Origin: Maribacter algarum (ex Zhang et al. 2020) | Lineage (GTDB): Bacteria > Bacteroidota > Bacteroidia > Flavobacteriales > Flavobacteriaceae | Assembly (NCBI RefSeq): GCF_005885635.1 | Contig: NZ_VATY01000001.1 | Span: forward strand, 2,002,492-2,066,491 | DNA: 64,000 bases | Direction: 5' to 3' | Shown here: positions 37,876-47,012 of the stretch, one piece after another | How the letters are laid out: each line of letters starts with the position of its first letter | Numbering within the stretch: the first letter of the stretch is position 1 | Translations under genes and position numbers: made by a program | Notes under the pieces: model-generated | Told to the model about the DNA's origin: nothing | Seen by the model: only the letters and a program-made list of their open reading frames with translations | The model's database searches: none

Positions 37876-38079
37876 GATGGTCGGTTTAAACAAGGTTGCG
37901 ATAGAAATCAAAAGGAAGGACTATCAAATTTCCAGAAAAATTGCAGTTTAAATTTAAACAAAAATAGTGGGAGTTTCTTAGTTGGTATCTGTTCTATTTG
38001 TGGTATAGAATTTTGGTGATACTCTAGTGATTTAAGAGGTATATATAATAAGGTATAGGACGAAATTAAAAAATTGAAC

Positions 38080-38087
38080 TACTTTTG
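38080..38087 (+). promoter_or_regulatory. Candidate -7 box upstream of topA
   Basis: TACTTTTG matches TAnnTTTG 20 bases before the topA ATG. No -33 TTTG is found at about 21 bases, so support is partial. Confidence 0.4.
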
Positions 38088-38106
38088 TTGGCTCAAAAAC
38101 TAATTG

Positions 38107-40605
38107 ATGGCTAAGAATTTAGTAATAGTAGAGTCGCCTGCAAAGGCCAAAACGATAGAAAAGTTTTTAGGTAAGGACTTCAAGGTGGAGTCCAGTTTTG
38201 GTCATATCGCTGACTTGCCTTCTAAAGAACTAGGCGTAGATGTAGATAATGATTTTCAGCCAAAGTATATTGTTGATGATGACAAGAAAGCCTTGGTAAA
38301 AAAACTAAAAGACCTTGCTAAGAAAGCTGAAGTTATTTGGTTGGCCAGTGATGAGGATCGTGAAGGGGAAGCTATTTCTTGGCACTTGTCTGAGACCTTG
38401 GGCTTGGATAAAGACAAAACAAAACGTATTGTTTTTAATTCAATTACAAAATCTGCTATTCAAAAGGCAATTGAAAACCCGCGTGAAATAAATTACAACT
38501 TAGTAAATGCACAGCAAGCTAGACGTGTTTTAGATCGACTTGTTGGATATCAGTTATCGCCCGTTTTATGGAAGAAGATAAAACCAGGCTTATCTGCAGG
38601 TCGTGTACAATCAGTAGCTGTTCGTTTGATTGTTGAAAGGGAGCGAGACATTGAAGCTTTTACCCCAGTAGCGTCATTTCGTATTTCAGCTCAATTTAAG
38701 ACTGCAGAAGGAAATGTTTTTACAGCGAAGTTGAACAAGACTTTTCCATCTAAGGAAACAGCCGAAGCTTTCCTAAAGCAAAATATGGGAGCCAATTTCT
38801 CAGTTGGTAGTCTAGATAAAAAACCAGCGAAGAAATCTCCGTCAGCTCCATTTACGACTTCTACTTTGCAGCAGGAAGCGTCACGTAAATTGTATTTTTC
38901 TGTTGGAAGAACTATGCAAGTTGCTCAACGTTTGTATGAAGCAGGTTTGATTACGTATATGAGAACCGATAGTGTGAATCTTTCCGGTGAGGCAATCAAT
39001 GCGGCTAAAGAAACCATTGTCAATAACTATGGGGAAGCGTATAGCAATGTTCGTAATTACAAAGGAAAATCCAAAGGAGCACAAGAAGCTCACGAAGCGA
39101 TTCGTCCGACTAACATGGCAAATCAATCGCCTTCTTTGGAGCGTGACCAGCAAAAGTTATATGAACTAATCTGGAAACGAACCATAGCATCTCAAATGAG
39201 TGATGCGCAGTTAGAAAGAACCAACGTTAAGATAACCGCAAATAACCATTCAGAGGTATTCACTGCAAATGGAGAGGTTATCAAATTTGATGGTTTTCTC
39301 AAGGTTTATATGGAAGGACTGGATGAAGAAGATGCAGCAGAGGAGCAAGAAGATATGTTGCCGGCAATGAGTGTTGGGGATACTTTGCTGAATAATTTTA
39401 TTACGGCTACGGAGCGTTTTTCAAGACCTCCATATCGTTTTACGGAAGCATCGCTAGTAAAGAAATTAGAGGAGTTGGGTATAGGAAGACCATCAACATA
39501 TGCTCCAACGATTTCTACTATTGTGAATAGAAAATATGTTGAAAAAGGAACTGTAGAAGGTACAGAGAGAAAGTATGTTCAGCTGGTTTTGGAGGCAAAT
39601 GATTTGAAAGAAAAGAACCTTTCAGAGATGGTAGGTTCGGATAAAGGAAAATTGGTTCCAACGGATATCGGAATGATCGTAAATGATTTTCTGGTAAGTA
39701 ATTTTTCTGCTGTATTGGACTATAATTTCACGGCAAAAGTAGAAGAAGATTTTGATGAAATAGCTGAAGGTCAGGAAGATTGGCAGAAGGTTATGAAAGC
39801 ATTTTACAAAGATTTTCATCCTATAGTAAAGGATGTTGAGGAGAATGCAGATCGTGCCAGTGGTGAGCGAATTTTAGGTGAAGATCCAAAATCAGGAAAA
39901 CGGGTTTCGGTTCGCTTGGGACGATTTGGACCAATGGTGCAAATAGGTACTGTAGATGATGAAGAGAAACCAACTTTTGCAAGTCTCTTGCCTGACCAAT
40001 CTTTAAATACCATAACATTTGAAGAGGCTATGGATTTGTTTAAACTGCCAAGAAAACTTGGGGTTTATAAAGGTGAGGAAGTGCTGGCAAATGTAGGGCG
40101 CTTTGGGCCTTATGTGAAATTTGGAGCAAAGTTTATCTCGATGGATAAAGGTGAAAGTGCTATGGAAATCGAAATGGATAGGGCCATCGAATTAATTATT
40201 GCAAAAGAGAAAGCAGATGCTCCAATAGCCGCTTACGAAGGAAAAGATGTTACTAAGGGGACAGGTCGTTTTGGACCTTTCATCAAGTGGGATGGAATGT
40301 TTATTAATGTAAATAAAAAGTATGATTTTGATAACCTTAGCCAAGCAGATATTGAAGAGTTAATCGAGGTTAAGAAGCAAAAGGAAATCGATAAACTTAT
40401 TCAAGAATGGCCCGAAGAAGGTATTCGAATTGAGAAGGCGAGATGGGGTCGTCATAACATAATTAAAGGAAAAATAAAGGTTGAGATTGCCAAGACCGTT
40501 GATGCGACGAAAGTATCTTTAGAAGAAGCAAAGAAGCTTATTGAAAAGAAAATGCCAAAGAAAAAAGCAAAGGCCAAAACTAAAGCAAAAGCTAAGAAGA
40601 AGTAA
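38107..40605 (+). CDS. topA: DNA topoisomerase I
   Basis: An 832-residue type IA topoisomerase relaxing negative supercoils. Start at the ATG at 38107 (MAKNLVIVESPAKAKT); a TTG one codon earlier is also in frame. The Toprim domain carries ESPAKA and DEDREGE (about residues 80-86). The active-site tyrosine is in LITYMRTDS near residue 285. C-terminal topoisomerase repeats with GRFGPYVK-type motifs replace zinc fingers. The protein ends in a Lys/Ala-rich tail (KAKAKTKAKAKK), a DNA-binding extension. It is the first gene before the ureohydrolase-gldKLMN block and has its own terminator. Confidence 0.98.
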   Translation: MAKNLVIVESPAKAKTIEKFLGKDFKVESSFGHIADLPSKELGVDVDNDFQPKYIVDDDKKALVKKLKDLAKKAEVIWLASDEDREGEAISWHLSETLGLDKDKTKRIVFNSITKSAIQKAIENPREINYNLVNAQQARRVLDRLVGYQLSPVLWKKIKPGLSAGRVQSVAVRLIVERERDIEAFTPVASFRISAQFKTAEGNVFTAKLNKTFPSKETAEAFLKQNMGANFSVGSLDKKPAKKSPSAPFTTSTLQQEASRKLYFSVGRTMQVAQRLYEAGLITYMRTDSVNLSGEAINAAKETIVNNYGEAYSNVRNYKGKSKGAQEAHEAIRPTNMANQSPSLERDQQKLYELIWKRTIASQMSDAQLERTNVKITANNHSEVFTANGEVIKFDGFLKVYMEGLDEEDAAEEQEDMLPAMSVGDTLLNNFITATERFSRPPYRFTEASLVKKLEELGIGRPSTYAPTISTIVNRKYVEKGTVEGTERKYVQLVLEANDLKEKNLSEMVGSDKGKLVPTDIGMIVNDFLVSNFSAVLDYNFTAKVEEDFDEIAEGQEDWQKVMKAFYKDFHPIVKDVEENADRASGERILGEDPKSGKRVSVRLGRFGPMVQIGTVDDEEKPTFASLLPDQSLNTITFEEAMDLFKLPRKLGVYKGEEVLANVGRFGPYVKFGAKFISMDKGESAMEIEMDRAIELIIAKEKADAPIAAYEGKDVTKGTGRFGPFIKWDGMFINVNKKYDFDNLSQADIEELIEVKKQKEIDKLIQEWPEEGIRIEKARWGRHNIIKGKIKVEIAKTVDATKVSLEEAKKLIEKKMPKKKAKAKTKAKAKKK

Positions 40606-40627
40606 ATAACCTCTGTAAATAATATAC

Positions 40628-40663
40628 AAATCCCTTCTTTTGAATAGTCATCCGAAGGGATTT
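40628..40663 (+). terminator. Terminator downstream of topA
   Basis: A 10-base-pair perfect stem (40628-40637 with 40654-40663, 16-base loop) is followed by ACTATTTCTT. The stem is good; the T-tract is interrupted. Confidence 0.6.
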
Positions 40664-40700
40664 ACTATTTCTTGTTTATTTATAAAATTACAATCAGCTA

Positions 40701-40732
40701 TTGTTTTTATGGTAGTACTCTAGCTAACTTTG
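40701..40732 (+). promoter_or_regulatory. Promoter of ureohydrolase-like gene (TTG-N21-TAACTTTG)
   Basis: TTG (40701-40703), 21 bases, then TAACTTTG (40725-40732). Transcription should start near 40738, which rules out a TTG codon at 40730 as start and leaves a 40-base leader to the ATG at 40778. Confidence 0.58.
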
Positions 40733-40777
40733 AAATCAATACGGGTACCCACCCTTAACCATAAATTACTCAACCCA

Positions 40778-41935
40778 ATGGCATTTGATTTCTTAGTCCC
40801 CATAGAAGATAAGGTATTGGCTCATACAGAACTGCTACCACCACAATCTTTAGGAAAGAACGTTCATAAGCATACCGTTCGAGATGGACTTCCTGTTTTA
40901 GCCATTGCTTCCCTAGCTATAATTGGGGTTAAAGAATCGCGTAACGCGTTTGAAAAGAAACCCGAAAAACTTGATGTTTCAGCTATTCGAATACAACTAT
41001 ATAAGTTGTTAATGGGTAACTGGAATTCTACGATAGTAGATATGGGTGATATTGAAGAAGGAGAATCGGTTGAAGACACCTACTTTGTGGTTAAAGAAAT
41101 TGTTGCGGGTTTAATTGAAGAAAATGTAATTCCAATTATAATAGGCGCAACTCAAGATGTTACCTATCCTGCATATAGAGCTTTCGATGGAATAAAAGAT
41201 ATGATAAATCTCGTGGCTGTTGATAGTCGTTTTGACTTCGGAATGGAAGATGAATTGATTTCCTCTCATTCGTATATGAGTAAGATTATTACAGATAGAC
41301 CAAATAACCTTTTTAACTTTTCGAATATTGGTTACCAGAGTTATTTCAACGCTCAAGAGGAAATTGATTTGATGGAGCGTCTCTTTTTTGATGCTTATCG
41401 CTTAGGGGATTTGATTAATGATGTTACCCTTGCCGAACCTGTTTTACGTAATGCACACATGGTTAGTTTAGATGCACGCTCTATAAGAGCGGCCGATATC
41501 GGATACTCTAATAATTTCTCTCCAAATGGGTTTACCGGAAGAGAGATTTGTGCTATTTCGCGCTATGCCGGAATAAGTGATAACGTAAGTGTTTTTGGTA
41601 TTTATGAAATGGAGAATTCCAATCAATCAAGCCAGCTGATGGCCCAAATCATCTGGTACTTCATAGAAGGCTTTAATTTTCGGATAAAAGAGTCCCCATA
41701 TTCGAATTCTGAAGCCTTTACCAAGTACACCGTTCCAACTGAGACTGAGCAGTTAATCTATTATAAGAGTCATTTCACCGAAAGATGGTGGGTTGAGGTA
41801 CCATCTATTTTCCCCTCAAATACTAAACTCGAATCATCTTCGTTATTACCCTGCACCGAAAAGGACTATTTAGACGCTTGTGATCAAAACATTCCTGAGA
41901 GGTGGTTTAAGGCTTATAAGAAAGGCTTTAATTAA
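40778..41935 (+). CDS. Degenerate arginase/formimidoylglutamase-family protein, probable pseudoenzyme
   Basis: A 385-residue protein with a ureohydrolase fold pattern. In active members six manganese ligands come from GGxHE/S, DAHxD and SxDxD. Here the corresponding sites read GATQD, DSRFD and SLDARS, so both histidines and one aspartate are gone while three aspartates remain. The rest of the domain, e.g. NFSNIGYQSY and FTGREICAISRYAG, is well preserved and the frame is intact, so it is not a decayed gene. It lies between topA and gldK, a linkage I recall from other Flavobacteriia. Usual annotation as formimidoylglutamase (His degradation) is doubtful; a non-catalytic role is more likely. Confidence 0.8.
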   Translation: MAFDFLVPIEDKVLAHTELLPPQSLGKNVHKHTVRDGLPVLAIASLAIIGVKESRNAFEKKPEKLDVSAIRIQLYKLLMGNWNSTIVDMGDIEEGESVEDTYFVVKEIVAGLIEENVIPIIIGATQDVTYPAYRAFDGIKDMINLVAVDSRFDFGMEDELISSHSYMSKIITDRPNNLFNFSNIGYQSYFNAQEEIDLMERLFFDAYRLGDLINDVTLAEPVLRNAHMVSLDARSIRAADIGYSNNFSPNGFTGREICAISRYAGISDNVSVFGIYEMENSNQSSQLMAQIIWYFIEGFNFRIKESPYSNSEAFTKYTVPTETEQLIYYKSHFTERWWVEVPSIFPSNTKLESSSLLPCTEKDYLDACDQNIPERWFKAYKKGFN

Positions 41936-42057
41936 TCGATAAATTTTTTACAGTATAATCGGGTTTGATACAATAATTTGGTCAAATCGTAGTTTTAGAG
42001 TGTAGAATAAATAAGTGATTTACAGTTTATAACCATAATCGAAATTTAACCTAAAGT

Positions 42058-43413
42058 ATGAAGAAGCTATTGTTAGTATCTATAGCGTTTGTTTTTTTAC
42101 TCACAAGTTGTGGGTCTAAATCAAAAGGAGAGCTAGTCGGAGTCCAAGGAAAGAAATGGTATCCGGAGAAACCTTACGGAATGGAATTGATTCCTCGAGG
42201 TTCTTTTATCATGGGTAAGTCTGAAGAAGACCAAGCCAAAGTTCTCAACGCCCCTACAAAGACAGTAACCGTACGTTCCTTCTATATGGATGATACGGAA
42301 ATAACGAACAGTGAATACCGACAGTTTGTTGAGTGGGTACAAGATTCTATCGCTAGAACCAGATTAGCCATCCTTGCAGATGAGCTAGGTTTGAGTTCTG
42401 AAGATGGTGGAATTGGTGAGTATGCATTCAAACAAGCTGATACAACCAAAGCGTCAGTTTACGATAAGTACATGCTGGATAATTATTCCGGAATGGGAGA
42501 TACTGGTTATGAAGGTTATTCATTGAACAGAGATGAAGATCTTGTTTGGGATACTTCTGAATATCCAGATGAGTACTACACTGAAGTTATGGATTCATTG
42601 TACATTCCGGAAGAGGAGTCTTACAATGGTCAACGTACAATTGACGTAACAAAATTAAAATACAAATACAGCTGGATGGATATCGAAGCTGCTGCCAGAT
42701 CTAAAACTGGAAGAAGAAAAGATTTCATCCGTCAAGAAGAATTGGAAATCTATCCTGACACCACAGTTTGGATTCGTGATTTCGAATACTCGTACAATGA
42801 GCCAATGCATAATGACTATTTCTGGCATGATGCGTACAGCGATTATCCTGTAGTCGGAATTTCTTGGAAACAAGCACAGGCTTTCTGTAACTGGAGAACT
42901 AAGTTCAAAAATGACGATAACAAAAGTAGAGGTAGACAATTTGTAAACAAATTCAGATTACCTACTGAAGCGGAATGGGAATATGCAGCAAGAGGTGGAA
43001 TCGAAGGAGGAACATACCCATGGGGTGGACCATATGTAATTAGTGATACAGGTTGCTTTATGGCAAACTTCAAACCACAACGAGGAGATTACGCAGCTGA
43101 TGCCGCTCTCTATACAGTAGAAGCTAAGTCGTATGAACCAAATGACTTTAACTTGTATAATATGGCCGGTAATGTGGCAGAGTGGACAAACTCAAGCTAC
43201 GACCCAAGTTCATATGAGTATGTTTCAACAATGAACCCGAACGGTGGTGATGGCGCCAACGCGAGAAAAGTTATTAGAGGTGGTTCTTGGAAAGATGTTG
43301 CCTACTTCTTACAAGTAAGTACAAGAGATTACGAATATTCTGATTCAGCACGTAGTTATATCGGTTTTAGAACCGTGCAAGATTACATGGGTGAAGAAGA
43401 TTCAACACAATAA
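42058..43413 (+). CDS. gldK: Gliding/T9SS lipoprotein GldK
   Basis: A 451-residue outer-membrane lipoprotein (lipobox LTSC, Cys near residue 19) with a formylglycine-generating-enzyme (FGE/sulfatase-modifying) fold. Visible blocks are FIMGKSEED, GISWKQAQAFCNWR, RLPTEAEWEYAARGG, NLYNMAGNVAEWT and VIRGGSWKD. GldK forms the periplasmic ring of the type IX secretion machine with GldN, attached to the outer membrane. The FGE catalytic cysteines are not both present, consistent with a structural role. First gene of gldKLMN; gap to gldL is 252 bases. Confidence 0.97.
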   Translation: MKKLLLVSIAFVFLLTSCGSKSKGELVGVQGKKWYPEKPYGMELIPRGSFIMGKSEEDQAKVLNAPTKTVTVRSFYMDDTEITNSEYRQFVEWVQDSIARTRLAILADELGLSSEDGGIGEYAFKQADTTKASVYDKYMLDNYSGMGDTGYEGYSLNRDEDLVWDTSEYPDEYYTEVMDSLYIPEEESYNGQRTIDVTKLKYKYSWMDIEAAARSKTGRRKDFIRQEELEIYPDTTVWIRDFEYSYNEPMHNDYFWHDAYSDYPVVGISWKQAQAFCNWRTKFKNDDNKSRGRQFVNKFRLPTEAEWEYAARGGIEGGTYPWGGPYVISDTGCFMANFKPQRGDYAADAALYTVEAKSYEPNDFNLYNMAGNVAEWTNSSYDPSSYEYVSTMNPNGGDGANARKVIRGGSWKDVAYFLQVSTRDYEYSDSARSYIGFRTVQDYMGEEDSTQ

Positions 43414-43593
43414 AAACGACTAAAGGAAAACCAGTAGAAATAAATACACTTTTACGGGTATTTCAAAAATGAAAAGTAACTACTAATTTTATATCAACAT
43501 TTTAAGAGACTATGGCGGTCTTGAAAATTGAGAAAGAGTTAGCGTTACAAAAAGCTTAAATACAATAATTCAAATACACAAATCCAAAAAAAT

Positions 43594-43610
43594 TTCCGAA
43601 TAGTTCGGAA
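43594..43610 (+). other. Small hairpin in the gldK-gldL gap
   Basis: A 7-base-pair perfect stem (TTCCGAA with TTCGGAA, loop TAG) is preceded by an A-run and lies 55 bases before the gldL ATG. The 252-base gap has no ORF; this hairpin is the only clear structure. It could limit read-through or set the gldL leader. Confidence 0.35.
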
Positions 43611-43665
43611 GCAACGTTAACCAAATCTTTTTATTAACATTAAATCTTAAATTAAACTATTAATT

Positions 43666-44319
43666 ATGGCACAGTCAAAATCAACAAAGAAACTTTTTAA
43701 CATGGCCTATGGCCTTGGAGCATCGGTAGTTATTATCGGAGCATTATTTAAAATCCTTCACTGGGAGTTCGGTCCACTTACTGGTGGTTTATTACTTGCA
43801 GTAGGTCTTATTACTGAAGCACTTATTTTTGCAATTAGTGCATTCGAACCAGTAGATGACGAGTACGATTGGTCTTTAGTATACCCAGAATTAGCTGGTG
43901 GTGCTTCTACCGGAGCTCAAAGCAACGAACTTGCTGAAATCAAAGAAACTGAAGCTTCTTTATCTGCTAAATTGGATAATCTTTTAGCTGAAGCTGGTGT
44001 TGATGCACAGCTTATGGAGAGCTTAGGTTCTAGTATTAGAAACTTCGAAGGTGCTGCCAAAGGTATTGCTCCAACAGTTGATGCAATGGAATCTACTCGT
44101 AAGTATTCTGATGAAATGGTACAAGCTGCCGCTCAGATGGAATCTTTGAACAGCCTTTACAAAGTACAATTAGAAAGTGCTAGTAAACAAGCTACAGCTA
44201 ACGAAGAGCAATTGCAAAATGCTGCTGCTTTGAAAGAGCAAATGGAATCTTTAGCTACCAACCTTTCTTCATTGAATGGAGTATACGGTGGAATGTTAAC
44301 CGCAATGACCAGAAACTAA
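43666..44319 (+). CDS. gldL: Gliding/T9SS motor protein GldL
   Basis: A 217-residue inner-membrane protein with two N-terminal transmembrane helices (about residues 16-34 and 40-60). It carries the conserved glutamate in LITEALIF of helix 2 that takes part in proton-driven rotation. A cytoplasmic coiled-coil-like, Ala/Glu/Gln-rich C-terminal part (about 85-217) follows. With GldM it forms the 5:2-type proton motor that powers type IX secretion and gliding. It is separated from gldM by 57 bases. Confidence 0.97.
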   Translation: MAQSKSTKKLFNMAYGLGASVVIIGALFKILHWEFGPLTGGLLLAVGLITEALIFAISAFEPVDDEYDWSLVYPELAGGASTGAQSNELAEIKETEASLSAKLDNLLAEAGVDAQLMESLGSSIRNFEGAAKGIAPTVDAMESTRKYSDEMVQAAAQMESLNSLYKVQLESASKQATANEEQLQNAAALKEQMESLATNLSSLNGVYGGMLTAMTRN

Positions 44320-44376
44320 TTGAGTTTTAGTTATAACGACCCCAAATCAAATAATAATTAAAACCAATTAGAAAAC

Positions 44377-45939
44377 ATGGCAGGAGGAAAAGCAACACCA
44401 CGTCAGAAGATGATCAACCTTATGTATTTGATCTTCATCGCGATGTTGGCCCTAAATATGAGTAAAGAAGTTCTAGCTGCTTTCGGTATTATGACCGAAA
44501 AGATGGAAGCTTCTAATGCAAAAACCACAGAAAGTAACCTAGCTTTCTTAGATGGTTTAGCAACAAAAGCAGGTGAAGATACGGCCAAGTATGGCCCTCT
44601 TTACGACAATGCTAAGAAAATCAAATCAATGTCACAGGAGTACTACGACTACTTGCAAGGTCTGAAAGACGCAGCAGTTAAAGATATTGAAGATCCAACG
44701 GACTATCAAGTAATGGATAAGTCTGATTTTCTTGACAGTAAATTTTGGCAAGGTGATAACCTTACACCGGAAGGAGAAGATTTCTTAAATAGAATCAATT
44801 CGTATCGTGATGGTGTTATCAAACTGGTAAAAGACAAGGAAGTACAATCAAATATTAAATCACGTTTCCAAACTGGAGATGAGAACGGTAAAGTAGAAAA
44901 CCGTAGTGGTGAAAAAATAGATTGGCTTAACTATAACTACGAAAGGTTTCCTTTAGTAGCTTCATTGACAAAACTTACCGCTATGCAAGCTGATATTAGA
45001 GCAACTGAGGAGGATGCTTTAAAGACAATGTTAGCAGGTGAATTAACTGATCAGGTATCTTTGAAGAACTTCGCTACTTCACTTTTCGCTAAGAAGTCTG
45101 CTTACTATACAGGCGAGAAGTATGATGGTAAAATTATCATTAGCAAAACTGACAATTCATCAACGCCGGTTAGAGCTGAGTTGACTCTTGATGGAAGAAA
45201 GCTTTCTGAAGGAAGAGACTATAAAATTGAAGCTGGTGGTGTTAAAATGCTTATTGGTTCTGGTGCTGCCGGAGACCATGAAGTAGCTGGAAAGTTATTT
45301 TTCAAGCAAGATGGTGAAGAGATTGAAGTTCCTGTAAAGAATTCTTTCGCAACCATTTCTAAGCCTAATGCTGCTTTAATCGCTGCAGACAAGATGAACG
45401 TTGTTTATCGTGGTGTAGCCAACCCAATGAGTATCTCTATACCTGGCATCCCGAACAATAAGGTTAGTGCTTCAGCAACTGGTCTTAGAAAGAGTAGTGG
45501 TAGCAAGTATGTAATGAATCCTGGTAAAGGTAGAACAGTGACTATTACTGCTTCTGGTACTTTGCCTGATGGACAAAAAGTATCTTCTAGATCTGAATTC
45601 AGAATTAAAGATATTCCAAGACCATCTGGTTCTATACGAGGAGAAACTGGTAGTGCTAAAATGGGAAGAGCTAACTTAGAGAAGTCTACAGTTGGTGCTA
45701 TTTTAGAAGACTTTGATTTTGATTTAAATCTGAAAGTAAGTGGATTCAAATTCAAAGTACCAGGTCAACCTACAGTAGTTATTAAAGGTGGTAGATTAGA
45801 TTCTAGAGCTAAGTCGGCCTTGAAAAGAGCGAAGCGCGGCGATGCTGTACAAATCTTTGATATCAGTGCTTACATAAGCAATAACAAAACGTATAAATTA
45901 AAGAAAGTATCTCCTGTAGTTGTGGAGATTACAAACTAA
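44377..45939 (+). CDS. gldM: Gliding/T9SS motor protein GldM
   Basis: A 520-residue protein with a single N-terminal transmembrane helix (about residues 14-35, MINLMYLIFIAMLALN) and a long periplasmic part of four beta domains (D1 to D4, roughly 36-520). It spans the periplasm and passes motor rotation from GldL to the GldK/GldN ring. The start MAGGKATPRQKM matches homologues. It is intact and of normal size. A stem-loop follows before gldN. Confidence 0.97.
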   Translation: MAGGKATPRQKMINLMYLIFIAMLALNMSKEVLAAFGIMTEKMEASNAKTTESNLAFLDGLATKAGEDTAKYGPLYDNAKKIKSMSQEYYDYLQGLKDAAVKDIEDPTDYQVMDKSDFLDSKFWQGDNLTPEGEDFLNRINSYRDGVIKLVKDKEVQSNIKSRFQTGDENGKVENRSGEKIDWLNYNYERFPLVASLTKLTAMQADIRATEEDALKTMLAGELTDQVSLKNFATSLFAKKSAYYTGEKYDGKIIISKTDNSSTPVRAELTLDGRKLSEGRDYKIEAGGVKMLIGSGAAGDHEVAGKLFFKQDGEEIEVPVKNSFATISKPNAALIAADKMNVVYRGVANPMSISIPGIPNNKVSASATGLRKSSGSKYVMNPGKGRTVTITASGTLPDGQKVSSRSEFRIKDIPRPSGSIRGETGSAKMGRANLEKSTVGAILEDFDFDLNLKVSGFKFKVPGQPTVVIKGGRLDSRAKSALKRAKRGDAVQIFDISAYISNNKTYKLKKVSPVVVEITN

Positions 45940-45951
45940 TACTAATAGATA

Positions 45952-45975
45952 ACCGAGCGGCGTAAGTCGCTCGGT
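45952..45975 (+). promoter_or_regulatory. Stem-loop between gldM and gldN
   Basis: An 8-base-pair GC-rich stem (ACCGAGCG with CGCTCGGT, 8-base loop) is followed by AATTTTAAATT. It could be a partial terminator or a processing/stability element controlling gldN dose relative to gldLM. Confidence 0.5.
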
Positions 45976-45995
45976 AATTTTAAATTGATTCAAAC

Positions 45996-46895
45996 ATGAA
46001 TTGGAAGAATGTTTTACTAATCGGAGCTGTAACCTTATTGCCTGCTTCAATGATGGCCCAAGCGAACATATTGAACGCGAAGAAGCCTCAAGAAATAGGT
46101 ATTAAGACTGAAGCTCAAAAAGCACTAGATAATGATGCTCCATTAGAGTATGGTTATGTAGATGATAGAGATATCCTCTGGTCTAAAACTGTATGGGAAA
46201 CCATCGATTTAGATGAGCGTGTAAATTTCCCTATGTACTATCCAACGGATACTGTTGATATAGGATCTGATAGAAGGTCTTTATTTCACGTTTTGATAAA
46301 AAATGTTAAGAGCGGTAAATTGGATGCATATGCAGATTCTTATTTTACAGAAAAAAGAGTTTATGGTGATTTAGCGGCTACATTAAAGAAGAGAGACACA
46401 ACCGATTACGGATACGAGCAGATAAATGCGGGTGAAGAACTTTCTGAGGAATATATCAACGAAAGAGAACTTACTGCTGCAGATATTGAAGAGTATCGCA
46501 TAAAAGGAATGTGGTATTTTGACAAACGCCAAGGAGAATTAAAATACCGTTTATTAGGTATCGCTCCTGTTGCGCCAGATGTCAACTTTATCGATGATGA
46601 ATCAATGGATATCAATGCTAACAAAGTAGCACTTTTCTGGATATGGTATCCAGATTCAAGACAGATACTTCATGAAGCTAAGGTATTCAATCAGCGTAAT
46701 TCCGCACAACCCATATCTTTTGATATGTTGCTGAATGCAAGAAGGTTTAACGGCGTAATTTATAAAGAAGACAACGTTCACGGTGACCGAAAGGTTAACG
46801 ATTACGTTGCTGATAATGCCTTGTTCCAATTACTGGAGGCCAAAAGAATTAAAGAGGTCATCAGAGATAGAGAGCAAGACATGTGGAGCTACTAG
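45996..46895 (+). CDS. gldN: Gliding/T9SS ring protein GldN
   Basis: A 299-residue exported protein with a signal peptide (residues 1-22, ending MMAQA). The family region includes ILWSKTVWETIDLDERVNFP-like sequence (about 60-80), KGMWYFDKRQGELKYRLLGIAP in the middle and a VALFWIWYPDSR block. GldN/PorN binds GldK and GldM in the periplasm and is essential for type IX secretion. It ends the gldKLMN block at a strong terminator. Full length. Confidence 0.97.
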   Translation: MNWKNVLLIGAVTLLPASMMAQANILNAKKPQEIGIKTEAQKALDNDAPLEYGYVDDRDILWSKTVWETIDLDERVNFPMYYPTDTVDIGSDRRSLFHVLIKNVKSGKLDAYADSYFTEKRVYGDLAATLKKRDTTDYGYEQINAGEELSEEYINERELTAADIEEYRIKGMWYFDKRQGELKYRLLGIAPVAPDVNFIDDESMDINANKVALFWIWYPDSRQILHEAKVFNQRNSAQPISFDMLLNARRFNGVIYKEDNVHGDRKVNDYVADNALFQLLEAKRIKEVIRDREQDMWSY

Positions 46896-46939
46896 CTCAA
46901 AGCAAAACAATTATTTGAATTCCAATTCAAGAATATATG

Positions 46940-46971
46940 AAAAGTCCCCAACGTTTCCGTTGGGGACTTTT
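46940..46971 (+). terminator. Terminator of the gldKLMN block
   Basis: A 14-base-pair GC-rich stem (46940-46953 with 46958-46971, loop TTTC) is followed by a run of T's, a near-perfect intrinsic terminator. Confidence 0.93.
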
Positions 46972-47000
46972 TTTGTTCCAATTAATTCCTACTGCCTTTG

Positions 47001-47008
47001 TAACTTTG
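47001..47008 (+). promoter_or_regulatory. -7 box touching the start of the DAO oxidoreductase gene
   Basis: TAACTTTG is a full -7 match ending four bases before the ATG at 47013, implying a leaderless mRNA. A TTTG at 46972 is 25 bases upstream, longer than usual. Confidence 0.45.
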
Positions 47009-47012
47009 CTGC

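Noticed and set aside
42058..43413. Reading GldK as an active formylglycine-generating enzyme
   Set aside because: The FGE fold is present but the lipoprotein signal, operon position and missing cysteine pair mark it as the structural GldK ring protein.
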